Source: Streptomyces hiroshimensis (lineage in GTDB: Bacteria; Actinomycetota; Actinomycetes; Streptomycetales; Streptomycetaceae). Taken from it: a DNA stretch of 64,000 nt. The stretch lies in the NCBI RefSeq assembly GCF_014650335.1, contig NZ_BMUT01000001.1, positions 983,037-1,047,036 on the forward strand, given 5' to 3'. Below are positions 49,108-56,776 of the stretch, piece after piece. The stretch's first letter is position 1; the number at the start of each line of letters is the position of its first letter. The notes beneath the pieces are model-generated. The model was given only the letters and a program-made list of their open reading frames with translations, made no database searches and was not told where the DNA came from. Made by a program: the position numbers and the translations under genes.

Positions 49108-50151
49108 ATGAGAAGAGCGATACGCACGGGGCTGACGACGGCCGTGACCGCGGCACTGACGGCGGTCACGGCCGTCGCGTCCGCGCCGGCCGGGGCGGCG
49201 AGCGGCCCGTCCTACTCGGCGACGACCTCCGTAGGCGTCCACAACGCCTACGAGAGCGCCAAGTACCCCTACTTCGCGGACGCCCTCGACTCCGGCGCCT
49301 CCCTGCTCGAACTCGACGTCTGGACCAACGGCTTCGGCGGCCGCTCCTTCCGCGTCTCGCACGCCAACCCCCTGCGCAACGCCAACAACTGCGAGGGCGC
49401 CACGTCGCCCGCGAAGCTGCGCACCGGGACCCGTAACCAGCCCCTGGCCGGCTGCCTCGCCGACATCCGCGCCTGGCACGACGCCCACCCCGGCCACCGG
49501 CCCGTCCTGCTCAAGGTCGAGATGAAGGACGGCTTCAACGCCGACAGCGGCCGCGGCCCCGCCGAACTCGACGCCCTGCTCACCGAGAAGCTCGGCGACG
49601 CCCTCTACCGCCCCGCCGACCTCGCCGGCGGCCACGCCACGCTCGACGAGGCCGTCCGGGCCGGGGGCCGGCCCGCCCGGTCCGCGATGGCCGGCAAGTT
49701 CCTCGTCGAGCTCATCCCCGGCACCGTGGAGGAGGGCAACCCCGTCGACCGGCTGTGGACCGACCGGGAGTACGCCCAGCACCTGCGCGACCTCGCGGCC
49801 GCCGGGCGGCTCCGTCAGGCCGCCGCCTTCCCCGCCGTCCACGGCGCCGTCCCCGGCGACCCCCGCACCCGCTACGCCGATCCCGCCCTGCGCCCCTGGT
49901 TCGTCGTCTTCGACGGGGACGCCGCCACGTACACCGCGGGCCGCATCGACACGGCCTGGTACGACGACCGGCACTACCTCCTCGTCATGACGGACGCCCA
50001 CAAGGTGCCCCCGGCCATCGACGTCACCCGCCCCACCGAGGCCCAGGCCCGCGACCGCCTCGCCCTCCTGGCCCGGGCCCACGCCAGTTTCGTCACGGCG
50101 GACTGGTACCCGCTGCCGCAGGTGCTCTCCACGGTGGTGCCGCGGGGCTGA
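49108..50151 (+). CDS. Secreted PI-PLC-like phosphodiesterase
   Basis: A 347-residue exported protein with a signal peptide (about 1-30, ending AGAAS). The PI-PLC TIM-barrel region follows, with the first catalytic His in G-V-H-N-A-Y-E and the second in V-S-H-A-N-P-L, plus L-L-E-L-D-V-W. Substrate would be phosphatidylinositol or a related phosphodiester; the Ca-dependent subgroup fits best (acidic residues near E-L-D and K-V-E-M-K-D). The ATG at 49108 follows AGCGGGGG. It appears monocistronic and converges on the PaaX-like gene. Confidence 0.82.
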   Translation: MRRAIRTGLTTAVTAALTAVTAVASAPAGAASGPSYSATTSVGVHNAYESAKYPYFADALDSGASLLELDVWTNGFGGRSFRVSHANPLRNANNCEGATSPAKLRTGTRNQPLAGCLADIRAWHDAHPGHRPVLLKVEMKDGFNADSGRGPAELDALLTEKLGDALYRPADLAGGHATLDEAVRAGGRPARSAMAGKFLVELIPGTVEEGNPVDRLWTDREYAQHLRDLAAAGRLRQAAAFPAVHGAVPGDPRTRYADPALRPWFVVFDGDAATYTAGRIDTAWYDDRHYLLVMTDAHKVPPAIDVTRPTEAQARDRLALLARAHASFVTADWYPLPQVLSTVVPRG

Positions 50152-50186
50152 CCGGCGGTCACGGGCCGGGCCAGGCCGGGCAGTAC

Positions 50187-50216
50187 GTCTCGGATGCCGA
50201 TGTCTCAGATGCCGAT
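50187..50216. repeat. 15-bp tandem duplication over the PaaX-like stop codon
   Basis: GTCTCGGATGCCGAT and GTCTCAGATGCCGAT lie side by side. On the reverse strand, one copy reads CGA and the other TGA at the differing base, so the stop of the PaaX-like gene was created by a single substitution between copies. Confidence 0.75.
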
Positions 50217-50987
50217 GTGGCGCCGCAGCAAGGCCCGGAAGTCGTGGTCGAACGCCTCGTAGCGGCGCCGCAGTTCCTCCCCGGGCCAGCCCTCCGGCAG
50301 CAGCTCCTGCGGCAGGACCGGGTCCGACAGCAGGTGCCGCAGGACCGCGGCCGAGACCGTGAAGCGCTCGGCGAGCGCCGCCGTGCGGTCCTCGCGCAGG
50401 GCGGACTCCAGGAAGCGGGCGCGGGAGGCCCAGCCGTCCAGGTCCCACAGGGCCGCCGCGAGCCGCGCCGGGTCGCCCTCCGGCGCACCCGTCAGCAGCG
50501 TGCACTGGGCGGTGACGACCGGCGGCCTCTCCCGCAGGAGGTTGGCCGGGCGCATCCAGCAGCCTTCGCGGAGTTCGCCGAGGCGGAGCGCCGCCATGGC
50601 CTGGCGCAGGGCGGCGCGGTCGGCCGCGCTGCGGCGCTCCGGGGTGACGACCGCGATCTCCCAGCCGCCGTCCCACGGCCGGGTGCGGGGCGCGCGGCTG
50701 TCGTCCTGCCGGGCCTGGCGGGCGAGGAGCCGGTCGGTCAGCCGGTAGGTGCCGTCGTGCTGCTCCAGGTCGCCCGCCGCGACCATCCGGGTCAGGGCCG
50801 TCCGCACCGTCCCCTCCGCCGTCCCGAAGAGCTCCCCTACGCGGACGAGGGCACGCGCGGGGAGCGCGGGCGGGTGGTGCCCGAGGAGGGTGGAGAGCAC
50901 GACCGAGCGTGCGGTCAGGGGCCGCAGGGCGGGAAGGGAGGGGGAAACGGCAACGGTCTCGTCCATGGCTGGGCCAACCCTATCCAT
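50205..50987 (-). CDS. PaaX-family transcriptional repressor
   Basis: A 260-residue protein. The N-terminal winged helix has T-A-R-S-V-V-L-S-T-L-L-G and the recognition part V-R-T-A-L-T-R-M-V-A-A-G-D-L; then come W-D-G-G-W-E-I-A-V-V and the PaaX C-terminal domain (A-L-R-L-G-E-L-R-E-G-C-W-M-R-P-A-N-L). PaaX proteins respond to an acyl-CoA and repress aromatic or fatty-acid catabolism. The ATG at 50987 follows GAAGGA; an ATG at 50966 is possible. It is divergent from the acyl-CoA dehydrogenase/crotonase pair, its likely targets, and a long palindrome lies between. Confidence 0.85.
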   Translation of the reverse strand: MDRVGPAMDETVAVSPSLPALRPLTARSVVLSTLLGHHPPALPARALVRVGELFGTAEGTVRTALTRMVAAGDLEQHDGTYRLTDRLLARQARQDDSRAPRTRPWDGGWEIAVVTPERRSAADRAALRQAMAALRLGELREGCWMRPANLLRERPPVVTAQCTLLTGAPEGDPARLAAALWDLDGWASRARFLESALREDRTAALAERFTVSAAVLRHLLSDPVLPQELLPEGWPGEELRRRYEAFDHDFRALLRRHIGI

Positions 50988-51021
50988 TACAGTCCTTCAT
51001 CACGCATCATGAAACTGTAAT
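50986..51021. promoter_or_regulatory. Probable PaaX-like operator
   Basis: ATTACAGT (50986-50993) and ACTGTAAT (51014-51021) are perfect inverted copies, with an inner TTCAT/ATGAA pair (50996-51000 and 51009-51013). Each half reads ATTACAGT(CC)TTCAT. It overlaps the repressor's start codon and ribosome-binding site, and lies 58 nt before the dehydrogenase ATG, well placed to control both genes. Confidence 0.65.
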
Positions 51022-51078
51022 ACCGCGCACCACCGCCCGTCGTCCCGCCGAACCCGAACGGCCCGCCCGGAGGTCGCC

Positions 51079-52728
51079 ATGAGCGCCACGCACGACGTGT
51101 TCAACCAGGCTCCGCCCCTGACCGGCTTCACCACCGCCGACGACCCCGCGCTGCTGGAGGCGCTGCGCCGCGACGGCGGTGGGTGGGGCGAGGCCGAGGT
51201 CCGCGCGCTCGGCGCCCGGGCCGGCACGGAGGAGGTGCAGGACTGGGCCCGCACGGCCGAGGCGCACCCCCCGGTGCTGCGCACGCACGACCGCTACGGC
51301 CACCGCATCGACGAGGTCGAGTTCCACCCCTCCTGGCACCGGCTGATGGCCGCCGCCGTGGAGAGCGGCCAGCACGCCGCGCCCTGGGCCGAGGCCCGCC
51401 CCGGCGCCCATCTGGTGCGCGCGGCGAAGTTCTACGTCTGGGCCCAGGCCGAGCCCGGCCACGGCTGCCCGGTCTCGATGACGTACGCCGCCGTCCCGGC
51501 GCTGCGCGCCCAGCCGGAACTGGCCGCCGCCTACGAGCCGCTGCTGGCCTCCCGCACGTACGACTACGGGCTGCGCCCCCCGCTCGGCAAGCAGGGCCTG
51601 ATCGCGGGCATGTCGATGACGGAGAAGCAGGGCGGCTCGGACGTCCGCGCCAACACCACCACGGCCGTGCCCGCGGGCGACGGCTCGTACGTGATCACCG
51701 GCCACAAGTGGTTCACCTCCGCGCCCATGAGCGACGTCTTCCTGGTCCTCGCCCAGGCGCCGGAGGGCCTGACCTGCTTCCTCATGCCGCGCGTGCTGCC
51801 CGACGGCACCCGCAACGCCATGCACCTGCAACGGCTCAAGGACAAGCTCGGCAACCGCTCCAACGCCTCGGCCGAGATCGAGTACGAGCAGGCCGTGGCC
51901 TGGCCGGTCGGCGAGCCCGGGCGCGGCGTGCGCACGATCGTCGAGATGGTGAACATGACCCGGCTCGACTGCGTCATCGGCTCCGCGGCCGGCATGCGGG
52001 CCGGACTGCGCCAGGCCCTGCACCACACCGCCCACCGCAAGGCGTTCGGCGCCGAGCTGATCGACCAGCCCCTGATGCGCAACGTCCTGGCCGACCTCGC
52101 CGTGGAGTCGGAGGCCGCGACGGTGCTGGCGATGCGGCTCGCGGCGGCCCTGGACCGCTCCGAAGCCGGGGACGCCGCCGAGTCGGCCCTGCGCCGCCTG
52201 GGCCTGGCGGCCGGCAAGTACTGGGTCTGCAAGCGCGGCGCCACCCACGCGGCCGAGGCCCTCGAATGCCTGGGCGGCAACGGCTACGTCGAGGAGTCCG
52301 GCATGCCGCGGCTCTACCGGGAGGCCCCGCTGCTGTCGATCTGGGAGGGCTCGGGCAACGTCGCCGCCCTGGACGTCCTGCGGGCCCTGGCGAAGGAACC
52401 GGCCGCCCTGGACGCCTACTTCGCGGAGGTCGGCGAGGCGGCGGGCGCGGACCCCCGGCTCGACGCGGCCACCGCGCGCCTGCGGGATCTCCTCGGGGAG
52501 CTCTCCGACCCCGGCCGCGCCCAGCTCCTGGCCCGGCGCCTGGCCGAGCAGCTGACGCTCGTCCTGCAGGGCAGCCTGCTCGTGCGGCACAGCACGCCCG
52601 CCGTCGCGGACGCCTTCTGCGCCTCCCGGCTGGGCGCGGACTGGGGCCACGCCTTCGGCACCCTGCCGCCGGGCACGGACCTCGGGCCGGTCCTGGAGCG
52701 CGCCCTGCTGAAGGAGGCGTCGCTGTGA
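51079..52728 (+). CDS. AidB-like acyl-CoA dehydrogenase
   Basis: A 549-residue flavoprotein of the same length class as E. coli AidB (about 540). It has G-M-S-M-T-E-K-Q-G-G-S-D-V-R-A-N-T-T, the FAD-binding region G-H-K-W-F-T-S-A-P, R-L-D-C-V-I-G-S-A-A-G-M-R, and Y-R-E-A-P-L-L-S-I-W-E-G-S-G-N-V typical of AidB. Relatives act in alkylation protection or acyl-CoA oxidation. ATG 51079 is preceded by GGAGGTCGCC. It overlaps the crotonase by 4 nt (GTGA) and lies behind a PaaX-like regulator, which suggests a catabolic rather than DNA-protective role here. Confidence 0.87.
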   Translation: MSATHDVFNQAPPLTGFTTADDPALLEALRRDGGGWGEAEVRALGARAGTEEVQDWARTAEAHPPVLRTHDRYGHRIDEVEFHPSWHRLMAAAVESGQHAAPWAEARPGAHLVRAAKFYVWAQAEPGHGCPVSMTYAAVPALRAQPELAAAYEPLLASRTYDYGLRPPLGKQGLIAGMSMTEKQGGSDVRANTTTAVPAGDGSYVITGHKWFTSAPMSDVFLVLAQAPEGLTCFLMPRVLPDGTRNAMHLQRLKDKLGNRSNASAEIEYEQAVAWPVGEPGRGVRTIVEMVNMTRLDCVIGSAAGMRAGLRQALHHTAHRKAFGAELIDQPLMRNVLADLAVESEAATVLAMRLAAALDRSEAGDAAESALRRLGLAAGKYWVCKRGATHAAEALECLGGNGYVEESGMPRLYREAPLLSIWEGSGNVAALDVLRALAKEPAALDAYFAEVGEAAGADPRLDAATARLRDLLGELSDPGRAQLLARRLAEQLTLVLQGSLLVRHSTPAVADAFCASRLGADWGHAFGTLPPGTDLGPVLERALLKEASL

Positions 52729-53525
52729 CCCCGGCCGTGCCCCCGCCCGTGACCCCGGCCGCGACCGTACGCACGGAGCGCCGCGGACCGGTCACCACCG
52801 TCGTCCTGTCCCGCCCGGAGGCCCGCAACGCCGTGGACGGGCGGACCGCCGCCGCACTGGCCGACGCCTTCCGGGCGTTCGAGGCGGACGAGAGCGCCCT
52901 CGTCGCGGTGCTGTGGGGCGAGGGCGGCACCTTCTGCGCCGGGTTCGACCTGAAGGCGGTGGGCAGTGAGCTCGCCAACCGGGTGGAGCCCGGCGGCGAC
53001 GGCCCCATGGGCCCCACGCGGTTGCGGCTGTCGAAGCCCGTGGTCGCGGCGGTCAGCGGGTACGCCGTCGCGGGCGGTCTGGAACTCGCGCTCTGGTGCG
53101 ACCTGCGGGTGGCCGAGGAGGACGCCGTCTTCGGGGTCTTCTGCCGCCGCTGGGGCGTACCGCTGATCGACGGCGGCACGGTCCGCCTGCCCCGGCTGAT
53201 CGGGACGAGCCGCGCGATGGACATGGTGCTGACGGGCCGCCCGGTCCCGGCCTCCGAGGCGTACGCCATGGGGCTCGCCAACCGTGTCGTCCCCACGGGC
53301 ACGTCCCGCGCCGCCGCGGAGCAACTGGCCGCGGAGATCGCCCGGTTCCCCCAGGGCTGCCTGCGCGGCGACCGCGCCTCCGTGCTCGACCAGGAGGGCC
53401 TCACCGAGGAGCGGGCGATGGAGACCGAGTTCGCGCACGGCCTGGGCTCGCTGGCCGAAGCCGCCGAGGGCGCCGCGCGGTTCGCCGCGGGCGCGGGCCG
53501 GCACGGGGACTTCTCGGACCTGTGA
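52725..53525 (+). CDS. Enoyl-CoA hydratase/isomerase (crotonase family)
   Basis: A 266-residue protein with crotonase landmarks: S-R-P-E-A-R-N-A-V-D, the oxyanion segment F-C-A-G-F-D-L-K, and A-V-S-G-Y-A-V-A-G-G-L-E-L-A-L-W-C-D. The catalytic acid region G-V-F-C-R-R-W-G-V-P-L-I-D-G-G-T keeps a glycine/aspartate pattern that differs from the classic two-Glu hydratase, so the reaction may be another of the superfamily. GTG 52725 overlaps the dehydrogenase stop. Together with that gene it would process an acyl-CoA. Confidence 0.85.
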   Translation: MTPAVPPPVTPAATVRTERRGPVTTVVLSRPEARNAVDGRTAAALADAFRAFEADESALVAVLWGEGGTFCAGFDLKAVGSELANRVEPGGDGPMGPTRLRLSKPVVAAVSGYAVAGGLELALWCDLRVAEEDAVFGVFCRRWGVPLIDGGTVRLPRLIGTSRAMDMVLTGRPVPASEAYAMGLANRVVPTGTSRAAAEQLAAEIARFPQGCLRGDRASVLDQEGLTEERAMETEFAHGLGSLAEAAEGAARFAAGAGRHGDFSDL

Positions 53526-53600
53526 GGCCGCCCGGCACCGGCGGTGCAGGGTGGACGGAGGGCGTACGGCAGGTTCGCCGCGCGCCCTCTTCGTCCTTCT

Positions 53601-53618
53601 TGCGGGGTGAACCCCGCA
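53601..53618. terminator. Short perfect hairpin after the crotonase operon
   Basis: TGCGGGG-TGAA-CCCCGCA, 7-bp arms with a 4-nt loop, lies 75 nt after the crotonase stop in an A/C-rich stretch. Probable terminator, though some distance from the stop. Confidence 0.5.
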
Positions 53619-53704
53619 CACAAAACACACAGTTCTTCACCCCTTCGATGGGATTGACCCCCTCGCACGGCAGTTGAGGGCCGGAAGGCCGCGAGGATCT
53701 CCCC

Positions 53705-54538
53705 GTGAGCGGATGGGTGCGCGCCGGGCGCGCGGGGATCGTGGCCTTCGCGGCCGTGCTGGCGACGACGGGGGCCGGGCCCGCCCCGGGGGGTGACCCC
53801 GGTGCCGGCGGGCCCGGCCGGGCCGGCGGCGATCGCCCGGCGCCCGGGCCGGCGGCCGAGGCCCTGCGCGGCGTGCTCCGCGTCCGCCCGGGCTCCGCCG
53901 CCATCGAGTACGACCCCGGTCCCGGCGGCGTTCCCCGGCACGACGGCGTTCCCCGGCACGACGGCGTTCCCGGGCGGCACGGCCATCCCGCCCAGCACGG
54001 CTTTCCCGTTCCGGGCGGCATCCCCGGTCACGGCCGCATCCGTGCGGGGACCGGCGGCCCCGGCGGCGACGCGGCCGCCGCGGAGATCGACCACCGGCCC
54101 GGCTGCCTCAGGGTCACCGCCCACGCGGGTACCGCTTCCGCGGCGATCGTCATCGGGTGCGGCCGGGCTCCCCGCCCGGTCGTCGCCCCGGCCGCCTCGA
54201 CGCCGCCCGCACCCGTGCCCACGCCGCCCCCGTACGTACCGCCGCCCCCGCCCCTCCCGGCACCGGTGCAGTACCGCGCCCCGGCACCCCGGCCCGTGCC
54301 CCCGCCGCCTCCGGCGCCGCGGCCGCTCGCCGCCCCGCGCAGCGAGCCGCCGCCCGCGCCCGAAGTCCCGCCCACGCCCCCGCACATCGTCCCGCGCGCC
54401 TACCACGCGTCCGCCGCGCCCCCGCCCCCGGGCGGGGCGTCCCTGGTCACCCTCACCCTGCTGCTGACCGCACCGGCCGTGCTCGCCGCGGCGATGCTGC
54501 GGCCGCGGGGCGGCGGTGGCAGCGGACGTCGCACCTGA
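53705..54538 (+). CDS. Pro-rich membrane-anchored protein of unknown function
   Basis: A 277-residue protein. An N-terminal hydrophobic segment (AGRAGIVAFAAVLATTGAG) looks like a signal peptide. The region about 78-110 has tandem P-R-H-D-G-V units. About 160-235 is a proline-rich stalk (P-P-P-Y-V-P-P-P-P-P type). A C-terminal transmembrane helix (LVTLTLLLTAPAVLAAAML) with an R-P-R-G-G end anchors it. Two cysteines flank the middle (GCLRV and GCGRA). The GTG at 53705 follows GAGG. The composition suggests a wall-spanning stalk; no catalytic motif is seen. Confidence 0.6.
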   Translation: MSGWVRAGRAGIVAFAAVLATTGAGPAPGGDPGAGGPGRAGGDRPAPGPAAEALRGVLRVRPGSAAIEYDPGPGGVPRHDGVPRHDGVPGRHGHPAQHGFPVPGGIPGHGRIRAGTGGPGGDAAAAEIDHRPGCLRVTAHAGTASAAIVIGCGRAPRPVVAPAASTPPAPVPTPPPYVPPPPPLPAPVQYRAPAPRPVPPPPPAPRPLAAPRSEPPPAPEVPPTPPHIVPRAYHASAAPPPPGGASLVTLTLLLTAPAVLAAAMLRPRGGGGSGRRT

Positions 54539-54646
54539 GGACGCCGCACCTGACGTCCGTACGCCCCGGCGGCCCGGTCGTCCGCACGGCCCGCCCACCC
54601 TCCCGTTCCCGGCTCCACCCCCGCTCTCGTCTTCCGGAGGTTTCCC

Positions 54647-55402
54647 TTGTCCGAGTGGCTGGTCCTGGTCCTCGCCATGGCCGCGGCATGCGCGGTCGTG
54701 CTGACCATCACCGTGCTCCGGGAGCGCAGGCGCGGCGAGGACGACGACCCGAGCGAGACACCCGACGTCATCGAGTACATGACGATGATGATGGGCGTCG
54801 TCTACGCCATCGTGCTGGGCCTGGCCATCGCCGGCGTCTGGGAGGCCCGCAACAGCGCCCAGGACCAGGTCCGCGCCGAGGCCCAGGCGCTGCACGAGGT
54901 CACCGAGCGGGTGCAGGCGTACGCACCTGCGGCCCGGGACCGCGCCCGTGAGGACGTCAACACTTATGTGAGTTACGTGGTGCACAAGGAGTGGCCGGTG
55001 ATGCTCAAGCGCGGCGAGCTGACCGAGCGCGGCAGCCTGCTGCTGGACAAGGTGCGCGAGGACCTGACCTCGTACGAGCCGGCCAACGACCACGAAGGCC
55101 AGTCCTACCAGCCGCTGCTGGACCAGATCGGTGCCGCGGACGCCGCGCGCAACGCCCGGGCGCAGAACGCGGGCGACACCATGCCGGGCGTGGTGTGGTT
55201 CGGCCTGGTCGCGGGCGCGGTGATCGCGGTGGGGCTGATCTTCACGCTGCAGATCCGGCGCTCGCCGCGCGAGCTGCTGCTGGCCGGCCTCTACAGCGCC
55301 CTGATCGCCTTCCTGCTCTTCCTCATCTGGGACTTCAACACGCCCTTCGGCCACACCGTCGCCGACGCCACCGGCCCGTTCACCGATCTGTTCGCCATCT
55401 GA
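54647..55402 (+). CDS. DUF4239-family membrane protein
   Basis: A 251-residue protein. It has an N-terminal helix (LVLVLAMAAACAVVLTITVL), a second helix (MMMGVVYAIVLGLAIAGVW), an approximately 110-residue helical loop beginning A-R-N-S-A-Q-D-Q-V-R-A-E-A-Q-A-L, and two C-terminal helices. This is the DUF4239 (bestrophin-like) layout; its activity is not established. The start is a TTG at 54647, supported by CGGAGG at 6-nt spacing and by the absence of an ATG or GTG nearby. The 3' end overlaps the convergent P450 by 23 nt. Confidence 0.75.
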   Translation: MSEWLVLVLAMAAACAVVLTITVLRERRRGEDDDPSETPDVIEYMTMMMGVVYAIVLGLAIAGVWEARNSAQDQVRAEAQALHEVTERVQAYAPAARDRAREDVNTYVSYVVHKEWPVMLKRGELTERGSLLLDKVREDLTSYEPANDHEGQSYQPLLDQIGAADAARNARAQNAGDTMPGVVWFGLVAGAVIAVGLIFTLQIRRSPRELLLAGLYSALIAFLLFLIWDFNTPFGHTVADATGPFTDLFAI

Positions 55403-56681
55403 CGGGCAGGTGCTTCAGGCCGTTCTGGAAGTTCGACGTCAGGCGCACCGCCTCGCCCGCCCGCTCCAGTCCGGGCAGCCGGCCCAGGACGGCCCGCAGC
55501 ACGGCGCGCATCTGGGCGCGGGCGAGGTGGGCTCCCGGGCAGAAGTGCGGGCCGTACCCGAAGCTGACGTGGTCGTTGGGCGCACGGGTGACGTCGAAGC
55601 GGTCCGGGCCGGGGAAGACGCGCTCGTCGCGGTTGGCGGAGGGGTGGTAGACGACGACCTTCTCGCCGCGCCGGATGCGCTGCCCGCCGAGCTCGGTGTC
55701 GCAGGCGGCGGTGCGCCGGATGTGCACGACCGGTGGCCAGTAGCGCAGCATCTCCTCCACGGCCGAGGGGATCAGCTCCGGCCGGCTGCGTAAGAGCGCG
55801 AACTGGTCCGGGTGGTCGAGGAGCGCCAGCAGGCCCCCGGGTGCGGCGTTCCGCACGGTTTCGCTCCCCGCGACCGCGAAGAGGAAGAACATCATCTCGA
55901 ACTCGTCGCGGGTGAGGCCGCCTTCGCGCATCATCGCCAGCACACTGCCGGGCGCGGGCCGCTCGGCCAGGGCGTGGGCGTAGTGGAACATGTCGGCCAG
56001 CGCCTCGCGCGAGCGGGGGTTGACCGGGCGGCCGTCGGGACGGGTCCGCGGGGCCGGGCGGCGGGCGAGGGCCGCGCGCCCCATGGGGGTGAGCCCGTCC
56101 CGGACCGCGGTGTCCGACAGCGCGTAGTCCGCGTCCTGGTAGCCGATGATCCGGTTCGCCCAGTCGTGGATCAGCGCCCCGTCCTCCTGCGGCACGCCCA
56201 GGACGTGGGCCAGGGTGCGTACGGGAAGCTCCGCGGAGAGCTCCACGAAGTCCGCCTCGCCGCGCTCCGCGACGGCCTCGACCAGCGCCCGGGCCCGGGC
56301 CTCGATCACCGCCTCCAGCTCGCGGACGGCGCGCGGGGTGAGAGCCGAGGCGACGATCCGGCGCAGCCGGCTGTGGTCCGGCGGGTCCTGGTTGAGCATC
56401 GTGGACCGGACGAACCGCAGGTCCGCCTCGGTGTCCGGGTCGCGTATCTGCGTGGCGCCCAGGTGCGAGGAGAACGTCTGCGGGCTGCGCAGGACGTGCT
56501 TGACGTCGGCATGCCGGAAGACCGCCCAGAAGCCGGGGCCCGGGGGCCAGGGGCCGACGGCCGGCTCGCCGATCCGGCACACGGGGCTCTTCTCCCGCAG
56601 CTCCCGGAAGCGCGCGTACGGCACGCCGCGGGCGTAGGTGCCGGGAAGGAAGACGTCGGCGGTCACCTGTTCTACGGTCAC
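55380..56681 (-). CDS. Cytochrome P450 (CYP124/125/126-like group)
   Basis: A 433-residue P450. It has I-helix F-A-V-A-G-S-E-T-V, K-helix E-E-M-L-R-Y, and heme loop F-G-Y-G-P-H-F-C-P-G-A-H-L-A-R. L-N-Q-D-P-P-D-H-S-R-L-R-R-I and the F-S-S-H-L-G-A-T region match bacterial P450s acting on terpenoid, sterol or fatty-acid chains. Substrate unknown. Start at GTG 56681 (VTVEQVTAD). It stands alone and overlaps the DUF4239 gene tail to tail. It is divergent from egtA with 95 nt between starts. Confidence 0.9.
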   Translation of the reverse strand: MTVEQVTADVFLPGTYARGVPYARFRELREKSPVCRIGEPAVGPWPPGPGFWAVFRHADVKHVLRSPQTFSSHLGATQIRDPDTEADLRFVRSTMLNQDPPDHSRLRRIVASALTPRAVRELEAVIEARARALVEAVAERGEADFVELSAELPVRTLAHVLGVPQEDGALIHDWANRIIGYQDADYALSDTAVRDGLTPMGRAALARRPAPRTRPDGRPVNPRSREALADMFHYAHALAERPAPGSVLAMMREGGLTRDEFEMMFFLFAVAGSETVRNAAPGGLLALLDHPDQFALLRSRPELIPSAVEEMLRYWPPVVHIRRTAACDTELGGQRIRRGEKVVVYHPSANRDERVFPGPDRFDVTRAPNDHVSFGYGPHFCPGAHLARAQMRAVLRAVLGRLPGLERAGEAVRLTSNFQNGLKHLPVRWRTDR

Positions 56682-56776
56682 GCGGGGACCGTAGCCCCTC
56701 CTCTGGCGGGCGGGTCAAGGGCTCGCCACAATGTGGGGGTGACCATCGGCCGGCACGACGGACGGAGGTACGGACA

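Noticed and set aside
51974..55354. 1126-codon frame opposite the dehydrogenase, crotonase and Pro-rich genes
   Set aside because: It runs across three separate genes and an operon boundary and shows only low-complexity Arg/Gly/Pro sequence.
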